A stretch of DNA of 46,344 bases from Pontibacillus marinus BH030004 = DSM 16465 (GTDB lineage Bacteria > Bacillota > Bacilli > Bacillales > BH030062), in NCBI RefSeq assembly GCF_000425225.1, contig NZ_KE384334.1, positions 94,382 to 140,725 of the forward strand. Direction: 5' to 3'. The notes beneath the pieces are model-generated. The model ran no database searches. It was given only the letters and a program-made list of their open reading frames with translations, and had not been told where the DNA came from. Positions 1 through 7,099 of this stretch are shown piece by piece. Both the position numbers and the translations under genes were made by a program. Positions within the stretch are counted from its first letter, which is position 1, and each line of letters starts with the position of its first letter.

Positions 1-147
1 TGCTTTCGCTCGGGTCCGCGATGCTTTCGCTCGGGTCGCCGATGCTTTCGCTCGGGTCGGTGCTGCTTTCGCTCGGGTCCGCGATGTTTTCGCTCGGGTC
101 GCCGATGCTTTCGCTCGGGTCCGCGATGCTTTCGCTCTAGTCCGAAC
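1..147. repeat. 21-bp tandem repeat (minisatellite), 7 units
   Basis: Seven head-to-tail 21-bp units, each starting TGCTTTCGCTCGGGTC and ending in a variable CGCGA, GCCGA or GGTGC. The last unit decays (CTCTAGTCC). The array is GC-rich in an AT-rich genome and begins at or before the window edge, so its true length is unknown. It lies downstream of the efp terminator and has no visible gene. Because 21 is divisible by three, several frames stay open without this implying coding. Confidence 0.9.
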
Positions 148-181
148 AAAAAAACTGCCCCAAGCATAAGCTTGAGGCAGT
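148..181 (-). terminator. Rho-independent terminator of efp
   Basis: A 12-bp hairpin (ACTGCCTCAAGC pairing with GCTTGGGGCAGT, one G-U pair, on the minus strand) is followed by a run of seven T. It sits 15 bases past the efp stop codon. Confidence 0.9.
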
Positions 182-196
182 CATTAGTTATCAAAT

Positions 197-760
197 TTAG
201 TTGTTAGAACGAGACACATACTTACCGTCAGCTGTGTTGATTACAAGTACGTCACCCTCGTTAATGAAGAATGGAACTTGTACGATAAGGCCCGTTTCAA
301 GCGTTGCTGGTTTTGTACCACCGCTTGCTGTGTCACCTTTGATTCCTGGTTCTGTTTCAGTTACTTGTAGCTCAACGTTGTTTGGAAGTTCAACACCGAT
401 TGTTTCACCTTCGTAGAACTGAATTTGAATTTCCATGTTTTCTTTCAGGTAATTCAATTCGTTTTCGATTTGGTCTGTTTGGAGTTCAACCTGCTCATAT
501 GTGTCATGGTCCATGAATGCATGGATATTATCCGCTGCATAAAGGTACTGCATTTTGCGGTTTTCGATATGAGCTTTGTTTACTTTCTCACCAGCACGGA
601 ACGTTTTTTCCTGGATCGCACCTGTACGTAGGTTACGAAGCTTAGAACGTACAAACGCAGCGCCTTTACCTGGTTTTACGTGTTGGAAGTCCATAACTTG
701 CCAAATTCCGTTATCTACTTCAATTGTTAACCCTGTTTTAAAATCGTTTACTGAAACCAT
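197..760 (-). CDS. efp: Elongation factor P
   Basis: EF-P binds the ribosome between the P and E sites and relieves stalling at polyproline stretches. The 187-residue product is the usual EF-P length (about 185) and reads like Bacillus EF-P throughout: N-terminal KOW-like domain, conserved loop KPGKGAAF with Lys32 at the position modified in Bacillus, and a C-terminal OB region containing [14 protein letters not shown]. The start is supported by AAGGAGG placed 6-7 bases upstream of ATG. It is the last gene of the aroQ-yqhT-efp cluster, 26 bases after yqhT, and is closed by a strong terminator. Confidence 0.97.
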   Translation of the reverse strand: MVSVNDFKTGLTIEVDNGIWQVMDFQHVKPGKGAAFVRSKLRNLRTGAIQEKTFRAGEKVNKAHIENRKMQYLYAADNIHAFMDHDTYEQVELQTDQIENELNYLKENMEIQIQFYEGETIGVELPNNVELQVTETEPGIKGDTASGGTKPATLETGLIVQVPFFINEGDVLVINTADGKYVSRSNN

Positions 761-786
761 TTTATTTCCTCCTTCTTAACGCGCTT

Positions 787-1848
787 TTATAGAGTAATTA
801 GCTCTTTCGTTGAATGACTTAAGCGCTCATTCCCGTTTTCCGTTACAACGGTATCATCTTCAATACGGCAGCCACCTACATTTGGTACATAAATACCTGG
901 CTCTACCGTAACAACCATCCCCGGCTCTAATGTTTGTTGAGAACGGAAAGATAACGCAGGTCCTTCGTGGACATCAAGTCCAATTCCGTGACCAGTAGAA
1001 TGGCCAAAGTATTCGCCATATCCTTTTTCCTTAATATAATCACGGGTTAAATCATCCGCTTCTTTTGCTGTAATACCAGCTTTCAATCCTTCCATTCCAC
1101 GTTCTTGAGCTGCTAAAACCGTGTCGTAGATTTCACGAAGTTCATCACTAATCTCTCCAACAGCAACTGTACGTGTAATGTCTGAGCAATACCCTTTATA
1201 AAGAGCACCAAAATCCAGTGTTACGAGTTCACCAGATTGGATTGTTTTTTCAGATGCAACGCCATGTGGAAGCGCAGCACGATAGCCTGAAGCTACAATA
1301 ATATCAAAAGATGAAGACGTTGCTCCTTGCTTTCTCATGAAGAATTCTAACTCATTAGACACATCGATTTCTTTTACACCTGGTTTTATGTAAGAAAGGA
1401 TATGGTCAAATGCCGCATCCGCAATCTCAGTTGCTTCCTTTAATATCTTAATCTCATCATCATTTTTAATCAAGCGTAATTTTTCTACGATTCCTGACGT
1501 AGGGACAAGCTCTGCCTCAACAACTTGGTTATAGGTTTCATATAAACCAAATGTAACATCTTGTTTTTCAAAACCGAGGCGCTTCACACCTAGACGCTTC
1601 GCCTGGCTTGCTACTTCCTCATGAATCGGCGTTGTGTGCTGCACGATGTCAAAGCCTTTAGCTTCCTCATTCGCTTGTTCCATATAACGGAAATCCGTAA
1701 TAAATAGCGCGTCCTCTTGTGTAATAAGAACAACCCCTGCTGTTCCTGTAAACTCCGTCATGTAACGACGATTCTTCCCATTTGTAATTAATAAAGCATC
1801 AAGGTCTTGATCCTTTAAGCTCTTACGTAGTTTCGTTAATTTCTCCAT
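787..1848 (-). CDS. yqhT: Xaa-Pro peptidase family protein YqhT
   Basis: This is an M24 metallopeptidase (creatinase/prolidase fold) expected to cleave Xaa-Pro bonds with two metal ions. The N-terminal creatinase-like domain contains FITDFRYMEQA. The C-terminal pita-bread domain carries the metal-ligand segments TLDFGALYKGYCSDITRT, GHSTGHGIGLDVHEGP and EPGIYV. The frame is open for 19 more codons upstream, but GGGAGGA lies 8 bases before the ATG at 1848. That gives 353 residues, the length of B. subtilis YqhT. The gene overlaps the aroQ 3' end by 26 bases, suggesting translational coupling. Confidence 0.93.
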   Translation of the reverse strand: MEKLTKLRKSLKDQDLDALLITNGKNRRYMTEFTGTAGVVLITQEDALFITDFRYMEQANEEAKGFDIVQHTTPIHEEVASQAKRLGVKRLGFEKQDVTFGLYETYNQVVEAELVPTSGIVEKLRLIKNDDEIKILKEATEIADAAFDHILSYIKPGVKEIDVSNELEFFMRKQGATSSSFDIIVASGYRAALPHGVASEKTIQSGELVTLDFGALYKGYCSDITRTVAVGEISDELREIYDTVLAAQERGMEGLKAGITAKEADDLTRDYIKEKGYGEYFGHSTGHGIGLDVHEGPALSFRSQQTLEPGMVVTVEPGIYVPNVGGCRIEDDTVVTENGNERLSHSTKELITL

Positions 1849-2293
1849 CCTCATTCTCCTCCCTAAAATGATCGATAAAGGCTTGTGCTGCCAATGTGTA
1901 CCCAATGGTTCCCATGCCCACGATTTGCCCCCATGTTACAGGGGAGATCAGGGACGTATGGCGAAATGACTCTCGTTTATGAACATTGGAAATATGTACT
2001 TCAATCACAGGAACATCAATACTCGCAATCGCATCACGTAATGCTATGCTGGTATGTGTATAAGCTCCTGGATTAAAAATAATGCCTGTGCTCTCGTGTC
2101 GGGATTCGTGAATCGCATCTATCAGATCACCTTCATGATTTGATTGAAATGCATCAAACTCCCAACCATTCTCTTTAAGTGTTGTCTCCACTTCATGTTC
2201 AATATCAGCCAACGTTTTTTGACCGTAAACTCCTGGTTCTCGGGTTCCTAACAGGTTCAAATTGGGTCCATTTACTAGTAATAGTCTCTTCAT
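1823..2293 (-). CDS. aroQ: Type II 3-dehydroquinate dehydratase
   Basis: This enzyme dehydrates 3-dehydroquinate to 3-dehydroshikimate, the third step of the shikimate pathway, in the cytoplasm. The 156-residue product has the type II signature NGPNLNLLGTREP, catalytic Tyr23, FNPGAYTHTSIALRDA and the histidine motif EVHISNVHKRE. Length fits the small flavodoxin-like dodecameric class (about 145-150) with an acidic C-terminal tail encoded in the overlap with yqhT. It heads the aroQ-yqhT-efp unit, as in B. subtilis where it is called yqhS. A second shikimate gene, aroK, lies at 22 kb. Confidence 0.95.
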   Translation of the reverse strand: MKRLLLVNGPNLNLLGTREPGVYGQKTLADIEHEVETTLKENGWEFDAFQSNHEGDLIDAIHESRHESTGIIFNPGAYTHTSIALRDAIASIDVPVIEVHISNVHKRESFRHTSLISPVTWGQIVGMGTIGYTLAAQAFIDHFREENEDGEINETT

Positions 2294-2363
2294 AATTCAT
2301 CTCCCTCTATTGTAAATAGGCGGGAATTTTCCGACACTTTTTTAGGATAACACAATATCGAGA

Positions 2364-2891
2364 TTAGTTGGGAGCGTTTTGGCTGGATTGATTGTTTTCC
2401 AAGTACTCATACGAGATGGAATACCCCACAAATGTTCCATATAATATAAAAAGACACAATGTTGTCACGATCGTATTACTCTCAAATTGGTCGAATTCAG
2501 GTACAGCTGAAAATACTGGATTAAATAAGTAAAAAATCAAAAACCATAACGCTACACCAAATAAAATAGCAGGCGCTAATCCCTTAGCTTTCTTTAGTAG
2601 TGAAAAGTATATAATAGCCGTCCCTAAAGAAAGGATCCCAACAGCTAAAATACCAATAAATTCTCCCATCCAACCACTTGTCCATTCTTCTTGTATCCAA
2701 GACCGTAACACAAATGTCGCTGCCGATACTGAACTAAAATTTAGCACATATGCAATGGATCCAACAAAGCTCCATAGAATTCCTCCGACAAAGCCAATCA
2801 CCAAGGCTTTTGAAAAAACGGGTACAGGTTGCTCCCGTTGATTTTGTTCTAATTCTGTATTTTGTTTTTCATCTTTTTGTTCTTGTTCCAT
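2364..2891 (-). CDS. yqhR: YqhR/FigP, four-helix membrane protein
   Basis: The product has 175 residues: a Glu/Gln-rich cytosolic N-terminus (about 25 residues) followed by four predicted membrane helices. Position, size and topology match B. subtilis YqhR, reported as FigP, the partner of SpoVAF in a spore-membrane complex that speeds germination. A GTG three codons upstream lies inside the Shine-Dalgarno sequence GGAGGTGA, so the ATG at 2891 is the better start. It sits between aroQ and the divergent yqhQ. Its proposed partner spoVAF is at 37.7-39.2 kb. Function is inferred from family and synteny. Confidence 0.8.
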   Translation of the reverse strand: MEQEQKDEKQNTELEQNQREQPVPVFSKALVIGFVGGILWSFVGSIAYVLNFSSVSAATFVLRSWIQEEWTSGWMGEFIGILAVGILSLGTAIIYFSLLKKAKGLAPAILFGVALWFLIFYLFNPVFSAVPEFDQFESNTIVTTLCLFILYGTFVGYSISYEYLENNQSSQNAPN

Positions 2892-3028
2892 TTCCGTCAC
2901 CTCCGTTTGTTAGGATAGCCAAAAATGGGATATTCCATGCTTTTTCTCTTTAAGGACTAGAGGAAGAACGATATTTCTAGTAAAATAGAGGAAAATCTAA
3001 GATTGAACATCCGAGGATGGTGGAAAAT

Positions 3029-3988
3029 ATGAGTGAAAACAAACAACCTGCCTACGGTGGTCAGGCTGTCGTTGAAGGAGTTATGTTTGCGGGGCAAAAA
3101 AGTTATGTTACCGCTGTAAGACGTAAAGATGACTCCATTGAATATTTTGAAGTAGAACGGAAACAATCTAAAATAGCAAATCGTTTAAAGAAGATCCCTT
3201 TTCTTCGTGGGTTAGTAGCCCTTGTAGAAGCAAGTGCAAATGGAACAAAACACCTAAACTTCTCAAGTGAACGCTATGATGTTGACCCAGCAGATGATGA
3301 TCAGATTCAAAGTGAAGAAGAAACATCTAAACTTGCAATGGTAATTGGAATTGGGGCTGTCGGAGTTTTATCATTTTTATTTGGTAAACTCATTTTCACG
3401 TTAACCCCAGCTTTAGTAGCCTCTTTTTTTGAACCTATCGTACCCGGAAAAACGGGCCAAGTCTTACTTGAAGGTCTCATCAAATTTGTGCTGCTTTTAG
3501 CATATATATATATTATATCGCTGACCCCACTTATTAAACGGGTATTCCAATATCACGGAGCAGAGCATAAAGTGATCAACGCTTATGAAAACGGTGCTGA
3601 TTTAACCGTTGAAGATGTTCAAAAGCACTCTCGTCTTCATTATCGCTGTGGTTCAAGTTTCATTCTATTTACTGTATTTGTCGGTTTATTCATTTATTTA
3701 CTACCATTTGTAGCAATTGACCCACTTTGGTGGAGAATGGTGAACCGCATCTTGCTACTTCCTTTTGTAATTGGGATTTCTTTTGAAGTTTTACAATTAA
3801 CAAACAAAGTGAGAAACGTACCATTCCTTAAGGTTTTAGGTTACCCTGGTCTATGGTTACAATTGCTTACAACAAAGGAACCTCAAGACGATCAAGTCGA
3901 TGTTGCCATTCATTCTTTCAAAAAAGTTCTTGAAAATGATAAAAATGAAGGAAAAAGTGGTATACAAGGTAGTAAGGTAATCTCTTAA
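3029..3988 (+). CDS. yqhQ: YqhQ, DUF1385 membrane protein
   Basis: This is a 319-residue DUF1385 protein. The N-terminus has the family hallmark YGGQAVVEGVMFAG. About four membrane helices follow (residues about 105-130, 150-170, 210-235, 238-265). Between helices lies FQYHGAEHKVINAYENG, the conserved His/Glu segment of the family, then HYRCGSS. The ATG at 3029 is preferred over the one at 3017 because the latter abuts its GAGG; the chosen start gives nearly the length of B. subtilis YqhQ. No biochemical function can be read from the sequence. It is followed 26 bases later by yqhP. Confidence 0.9.
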   Translation: MSENKQPAYGGQAVVEGVMFAGQKSYVTAVRRKDDSIEYFEVERKQSKIANRLKKIPFLRGLVALVEASANGTKHLNFSSERYDVDPADDDQIQSEEETSKLAMVIGIGAVGVLSFLFGKLIFTLTPALVASFFEPIVPGKTGQVLLEGLIKFVLLLAYIYIISLTPLIKRVFQYHGAEHKVINAYENGADLTVEDVQKHSRLHYRCGSSFILFTVFVGLFIYLLPFVAIDPLWWRMVNRILLLPFVIGISFEVLQLTNKVRNVPFLKVLGYPGLWLQLLTTKEPQDDQVDVAIHSFKKVLENDKNEGKSGIQGSKVIS

Positions 3989-4014
3989 AGGGATGGAAAC
4001 TCAGAAGGGAGGAA

Positions 4015-4413
4015 ATGCTGTTGTTTAACAGAGTGGCAAAGCCTCTTATTTATGCCATTGTCGGATTGGGTATTATTGGGTTTGGCTACAAGCTTTTCAC
4101 AGATACGTCAAGCTTGTTTACAGAACTACTTATTGGAGCTCTCGTTGCTGTACTTATTGTAGGTGCTGTTTACTTCTTTCTTTCTAGACGAAACGGTGGA
4201 AACTCAGATGAAATGAAACGCTATCGACAAGCAGTTCGTCAGTCTAAAAAGAAATATGGCCAAACACAGTCTTCTAAGTTTTCCAGTAAAATGAAACCTT
4301 CTACCATTAAATCAAAGGTTACAACCAAGCAAAAACAGATGAAAAAAGACACCCCTCAACTTCGTGTTATTGAGGGAAACAAGAGTAAAAAGAAAAATCG
4401 AGCCTCTCTATAA
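4015..4413 (+). CDS. yqhP: YqhP-like small membrane protein
   Basis: The 132-residue product has two predicted membrane helices in the first 60 residues (around residues 10-26 and 36-56) and a strongly basic, Lys/Ser/Thr-rich cytosolic tail (SKKKYGQTQSSKF, KSKKKNRASL). GGGAGG stands only 2 bases before the ATG, so TTG at 4021 (8-base spacing) may be the real start. It follows yqhQ closely and probably shares its transcript. The stop codon lies inside the loop of the terminator hairpin. Function unknown; assignment rests on synteny with B. subtilis yqhP. Confidence 0.75.
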   Translation: MLLFNRVAKPLIYAIVGLGIIGFGYKLFTDTSSLFTELLIGALVAVLIVGAVYFFLSRRNGGNSDEMKRYRQAVRQSKKKYGQTQSSKFSSKMKPSTIKSKVTTKQKQMKKDTPQLRVIEGNKSKKKNRASL

Positions 4414-4427
4414 GGCTCGATTTTTTT
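4395..4427. terminator. Bidirectional terminator between yqhP and yqhO
   Basis: A perfect 10-bp stem AAATCGAGCC/GGCTCGATTT has T-rich tracts on both sides, so it can end yqhP on plus and yqhO on minus. Stop codons of both convergent genes lie in or next to the hairpin. Confidence 0.88.
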
Positions 4428-5319
4428 ATCCTCTCCATTTTTTTAAAAACTCTTCTGCATGGCCTCGCCCAAGTTTTATTAATCCTTCTCGATCCTCTTC
4501 ACTCATATCAAAATCTGTTGTCCCCACTTTTTCAACTGGAATAAAAATAATATCCACGGCATCCGATTTAGAGACATAACGGGCATCATGTGCTTGTTTC
4601 ATCGTTATAAATAAAGCCTGAAACATGTCTATTGCATTTTTGATGACACGAGGTGGAATGTTGTCTGCAGAATTGCTTAACTTCATACCAAGAATCGGAC
4701 GCTTCCTTCTCTCCAAATCTGAGGTGAACACCCAAACAGGAAAGTTACTTAACAATCCACCATCGACTATAATACTCTTTTGACGTTCTTTCTCTCCTTG
4801 AATTTTCTCTGGGATAAAAAAGTATGGAAGCCCTGCACTCATTCTTACGGCTCGGGCTACTGAAAAGTCCCTTGGTTTAAGTCCATACAACCGCTTCAAA
4901 TCATCAGGAAGGACAACTAACCTTCCTAATGTCAGATCTGATACGATCACTTTCAAACGATCTTTAGGAAGGTCGCTAAATGTACGAATCCCTTTTTGAC
5001 TCAGTTTTTGTTCAATCCAATCCTCTAGCTTTTTTCCCTTATAAATTCCCATACGGAAATAGAGAGATAACCATTTTGTAAAAGGTAGCCAATCGACTAG
5101 TTTCGGTGGATCAAGTAATTTATTTAGTTGGAGCTCTTCAAACAGTTCTTGGATTTCATCGCTGTTGTATCCAGCCGCGATAAATGAAGCCATAATCGCA
5201 CCTGCAGAGGTCCCAGCTACTCGTTCAAACTGATACCCTTTCTTTTCAACCACTTCAAGCGCACCAATAAAAGCAATTGCCTTCACTCCACCACCCGAAA
5301 AAACCCCATCAATTTTCAC
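4426..5319 (-). CDS. yqhO: Patatin-like phospholipase YqhO
   Basis: This is a patatin-family lipid acyl hydrolase with a Ser-Asp dyad. Visible motifs are the oxyanion loop SGGGVKAIAFIGAL near the N-terminus, the nucleophile elbow GTSAG (Ser at about residue 38) and the Asp motif VDGGLLSNFPVW in the middle. The frame extends to an ATG at 5334, but GGGGGAG lies 6 bases before a GTG at 5319, giving MKIDGVFSGGG and 297 residues, close to B. subtilis YqhO. No signal peptide is seen, so a cytosolic or membrane-peripheral location is likely. The substrate is unknown. Confidence 0.88.
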   Translation of the reverse strand: MKIDGVFSGGGVKAIAFIGALEVVEKKGYQFERVAGTSAGAIMASFIAAGYNSDEIQELFEELQLNKLLDPPKLVDWLPFTKWLSLYFRMGIYKGKKLEDWIEQKLSQKGIRTFSDLPKDRLKVIVSDLTLGRLVVLPDDLKRLYGLKPRDFSVARAVRMSAGLPYFFIPEKIQGEKERQKSIIVDGGLLSNFPVWVFTSDLERRKRPILGMKLSNSADNIPPRVIKNAIDMFQALFITMKQAHDARYVSKSDAVDIIFIPVEKVGTTDFDMSEEDREGLIKLGRGHAEEFLKKWRG

Positions 5320-5417
5320 AAGCAGCTCCCCCATTTATAAGTGGCATTTACTTTTATCTATAGTGTGAGGATTGAGTCGGTAGAACAGGGACAAGCGATT
5401 TTGATTTGTTTAGAGAA

Positions 5418-5450
5418 TATAAAAAACACTTGGCTCTTGAGCCAAGTGTT
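5418..5450 (-). terminator. Terminator of mntR
   Basis: A perfect 12-bp hairpin AACACTTGGCTC/GAGCCAAGTGTT with a 2-base spacer at its apex is followed by a T run on the minus strand. The mntR stop codon overlaps its base. Confidence 0.9.
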
Positions 5451-5880
5451 ATTCTTTCGTTTGTTCTTCGTTTGCTTGTTGGACTTTACGTAAACCCTCT
5501 ACGCAATTTTCGTTTTGTTCGAAAAATTGAACGAGGTCACCAATGCGATCGATGGAGTTCCAGCTTAAGTGGTGCTCAATGCCTTCAACATCGTCGTATA
5601 TGTTTTCTTTGTCTACGCCAATTATGTTTAAGAATTGTTCGAGCAGCTCATGTCGATAAACTAAACGTTTACCGATTTTCTTACCTTTAGCCGTTAAGAT
5701 TAAGCCTCGATACTTCTCGTAATTTAAATATTGATCGCGATCCAATTTTTGTACCATTTTCGTTACAGATGAAGGATGTACCTGAAGGTTCTCTGCGATG
5801 TCCGACACCCGAGCATATCCTTTATCTTCAATTAGCATGTATATTTGTTCGATATAATCTTCCATACTTGGTGTTGGCAT
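5449..5880 (-). CDS. mntR: Manganese-responsive repressor MntR
   Basis: MntR is a DtxR-family dimer that represses manganese importers and activates exporters when Mn(II) is bound. The 143-residue product is nearly colinear with B. subtilis MntR (142). All metal ligands are present at the canonical positions: Asp8, Glu11, His77, Glu99, Glu102 and His103. The winged helix-turn-helix spans about residues 20-60 ([19 protein letters not shown]). The start has GGAGG 6 bases upstream. It is a single-gene unit with its own promoter and terminator. No MntR operator was recognised in the window. Confidence 0.97.
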   Translation of the reverse strand: MPTPSMEDYIEQIYMLIEDKGYARVSDIAENLQVHPSSVTKMVQKLDRDQYLNYEKYRGLILTAKGKKIGKRLVYRHELLEQFLNIIGVDKENIYDDVEGIEHHLSWNSIDRIGDLVQFFEQNENCVEGLRKVQQANEEQTKE

Positions 5881-5924
5881 GACAATCCTCCAATTCTGCC
5901 GACCAAAATTTCTAACTGTAAAGT

Positions 5925-5953
5925 ATGATACACTAGATTGGAAATGCTGACAA
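5925..5953 (-). promoter_or_regulatory. Probable sigma-A promoter of mntR
   Basis: On the minus strand, TTGTCA and TATCAT are separated by exactly 17 bases, about 45-70 bases upstream of the mntR start codon. Assigned by consensus only. Confidence 0.5.
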
Positions 5954-5958
5954 GATGA

Positions 5959-6993
5959 TTACGTAAAGTAAGAGATCTTACTATTCGGAAAAAATTCTCC
6001 TATATAAGCTTCCATAGTTGCTTTCATATCCTCTTGTGTTTCCTTTGGATAGACATACTTCCCTATACCATATTTACCGCCTCGATACTTACGCTCTTCT
6101 TCATCCATTTCCAGCTTGGACTTCGGATAACGTTGAAGGATCACCTTTTTCGCCGGTTTCGTGAATCGATGCTGAATTAATTCAAAGGTTAGGTCTTCTT
6201 CATTTACAGAGGACCCTTTCATTTCTTCATAAAGGTTAGCGAATAAGTTATAGTATCCTTCTTTCCAATTGTCGTCATAGATATAAATCGGAGCCACGAT
6301 AAAGCCTAGTGGATAACCTGCATCAGCTACTTTTCGTGCAGCTTCTAGACGTTTTTTTAGAGGGGATGTTCCTGGCTCAAAATGCTTTATCACATAATCG
6401 GCATTGATGCTAAAACGAAAGCGGGTATGGCCATTGTGTTGAGCATCAAGTAGATGATCAACATGGTGGTACTTGGTTACAAAACGTAATCGTCCATGTT
6501 TTTGAGCCCCCATAAATTCAATTGTCTTTTTCAAGGAATGCGTTATGTGATCAATCCCCACAATGTCTGATGTACATGCTGCTTCAAAACGAGTAGGTTC
6601 AGGAGCTCGTTCATTGATATACTGTGTGGCTTGGTCAAAAATTTCGTCTAGATTCACATAGGTTCTGATATATGGTTTTTTCCCTAGTGTCGTTTGCAGA
6701 TAGCAATAATGACAGTGCCCCATACATCCCGTCGCAAGAGGGATGGCATATTCCGCAGAAGGTTTTGATGTATCAAATTTAAGTGTTTTGCGTACGCCAA
6801 TGACTAACGTATTTTTCGCGTTGGCATACTGGCGCATTTCTGTGTTACCAGGAATGCCACGGACTTGATTGTGTGAAGTTGTCTCTCGGATTTCGATCCC
6901 TTGTTTTTGAAAACGTTCATATAACTCCTGCGCCAAAGGATATTCCATGGCACGAGGTTCCATATATACTAAGTTCGGCTCAAATGCCTTCAT
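5959..6993 (-). CDS. splB: Spore photoproduct lyase
   Basis: This is a radical-SAM enzyme that reverts the thymine dimer 5-thyminyl-5,6-dihydrothymine in germinating spores. The 344-residue length is usual. The cluster motif CMGHCHYC supplies Cys90, Cys94 and Cys97. Cys140 in FEAACTSDIVGIDH is the conserved hydrogen-donor cysteine. It stands alone between mntR and nrdJ. No splA, the small regulator upstream of splB in B. subtilis, is visible in the roughly 105 bases to nrdJ. Expression would be expected in the forespore, but no sigma-G promoter was clearly identified. Confidence 0.96.
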   Translation of the reverse strand: MKAFEPNLVYMEPRAMEYPLAQELYERFQKQGIEIRETTSHNQVRGIPGNTEMRQYANAKNTLVIGVRKTLKFDTSKPSAEYAIPLATGCMGHCHYCYLQTTLGKKPYIRTYVNLDEIFDQATQYINERAPEPTRFEAACTSDIVGIDHITHSLKKTIEFMGAQKHGRLRFVTKYHHVDHLLDAQHNGHTRFRFSINADYVIKHFEPGTSPLKKRLEAARKVADAGYPLGFIVAPIYIYDDNWKEGYYNLFANLYEEMKGSSVNEEDLTFELIQHRFTKPAKKVILQRYPKSKLEMDEEERKYRGGKYGIGKYVYPKETQEDMKATMEAYIGEFFPNSKISYFT

Positions 6994-7060
6994 TCACAAA
7001 CACTCCTTTTGCGCTTAGTATGACCAAGTTAATGGAGCGTTTACTGGTAATCTTTGTGAA

Positions 7061-7095
7061 TAAAAAAATGCCCAAGATCTCTCTTGGACATTTTT
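7061..7095 (-). terminator. Terminator of nrdJ
   Basis: A 12-bp stem (AAATGTCCAAGA with TCTTGGGCATTT on minus, one wobble pair) is followed by a T7 run, directly after the nrdJ stop codon. Confidence 0.85.
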
Positions 7096-7099
7096 CTTC

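Noticed and set aside
1-147. Tandem repeats as a possible CRISPR array
   Set aside because: Units are contiguous with no unique spacers, and no cas genes are present. The same holds for the array at 14.2 kb.
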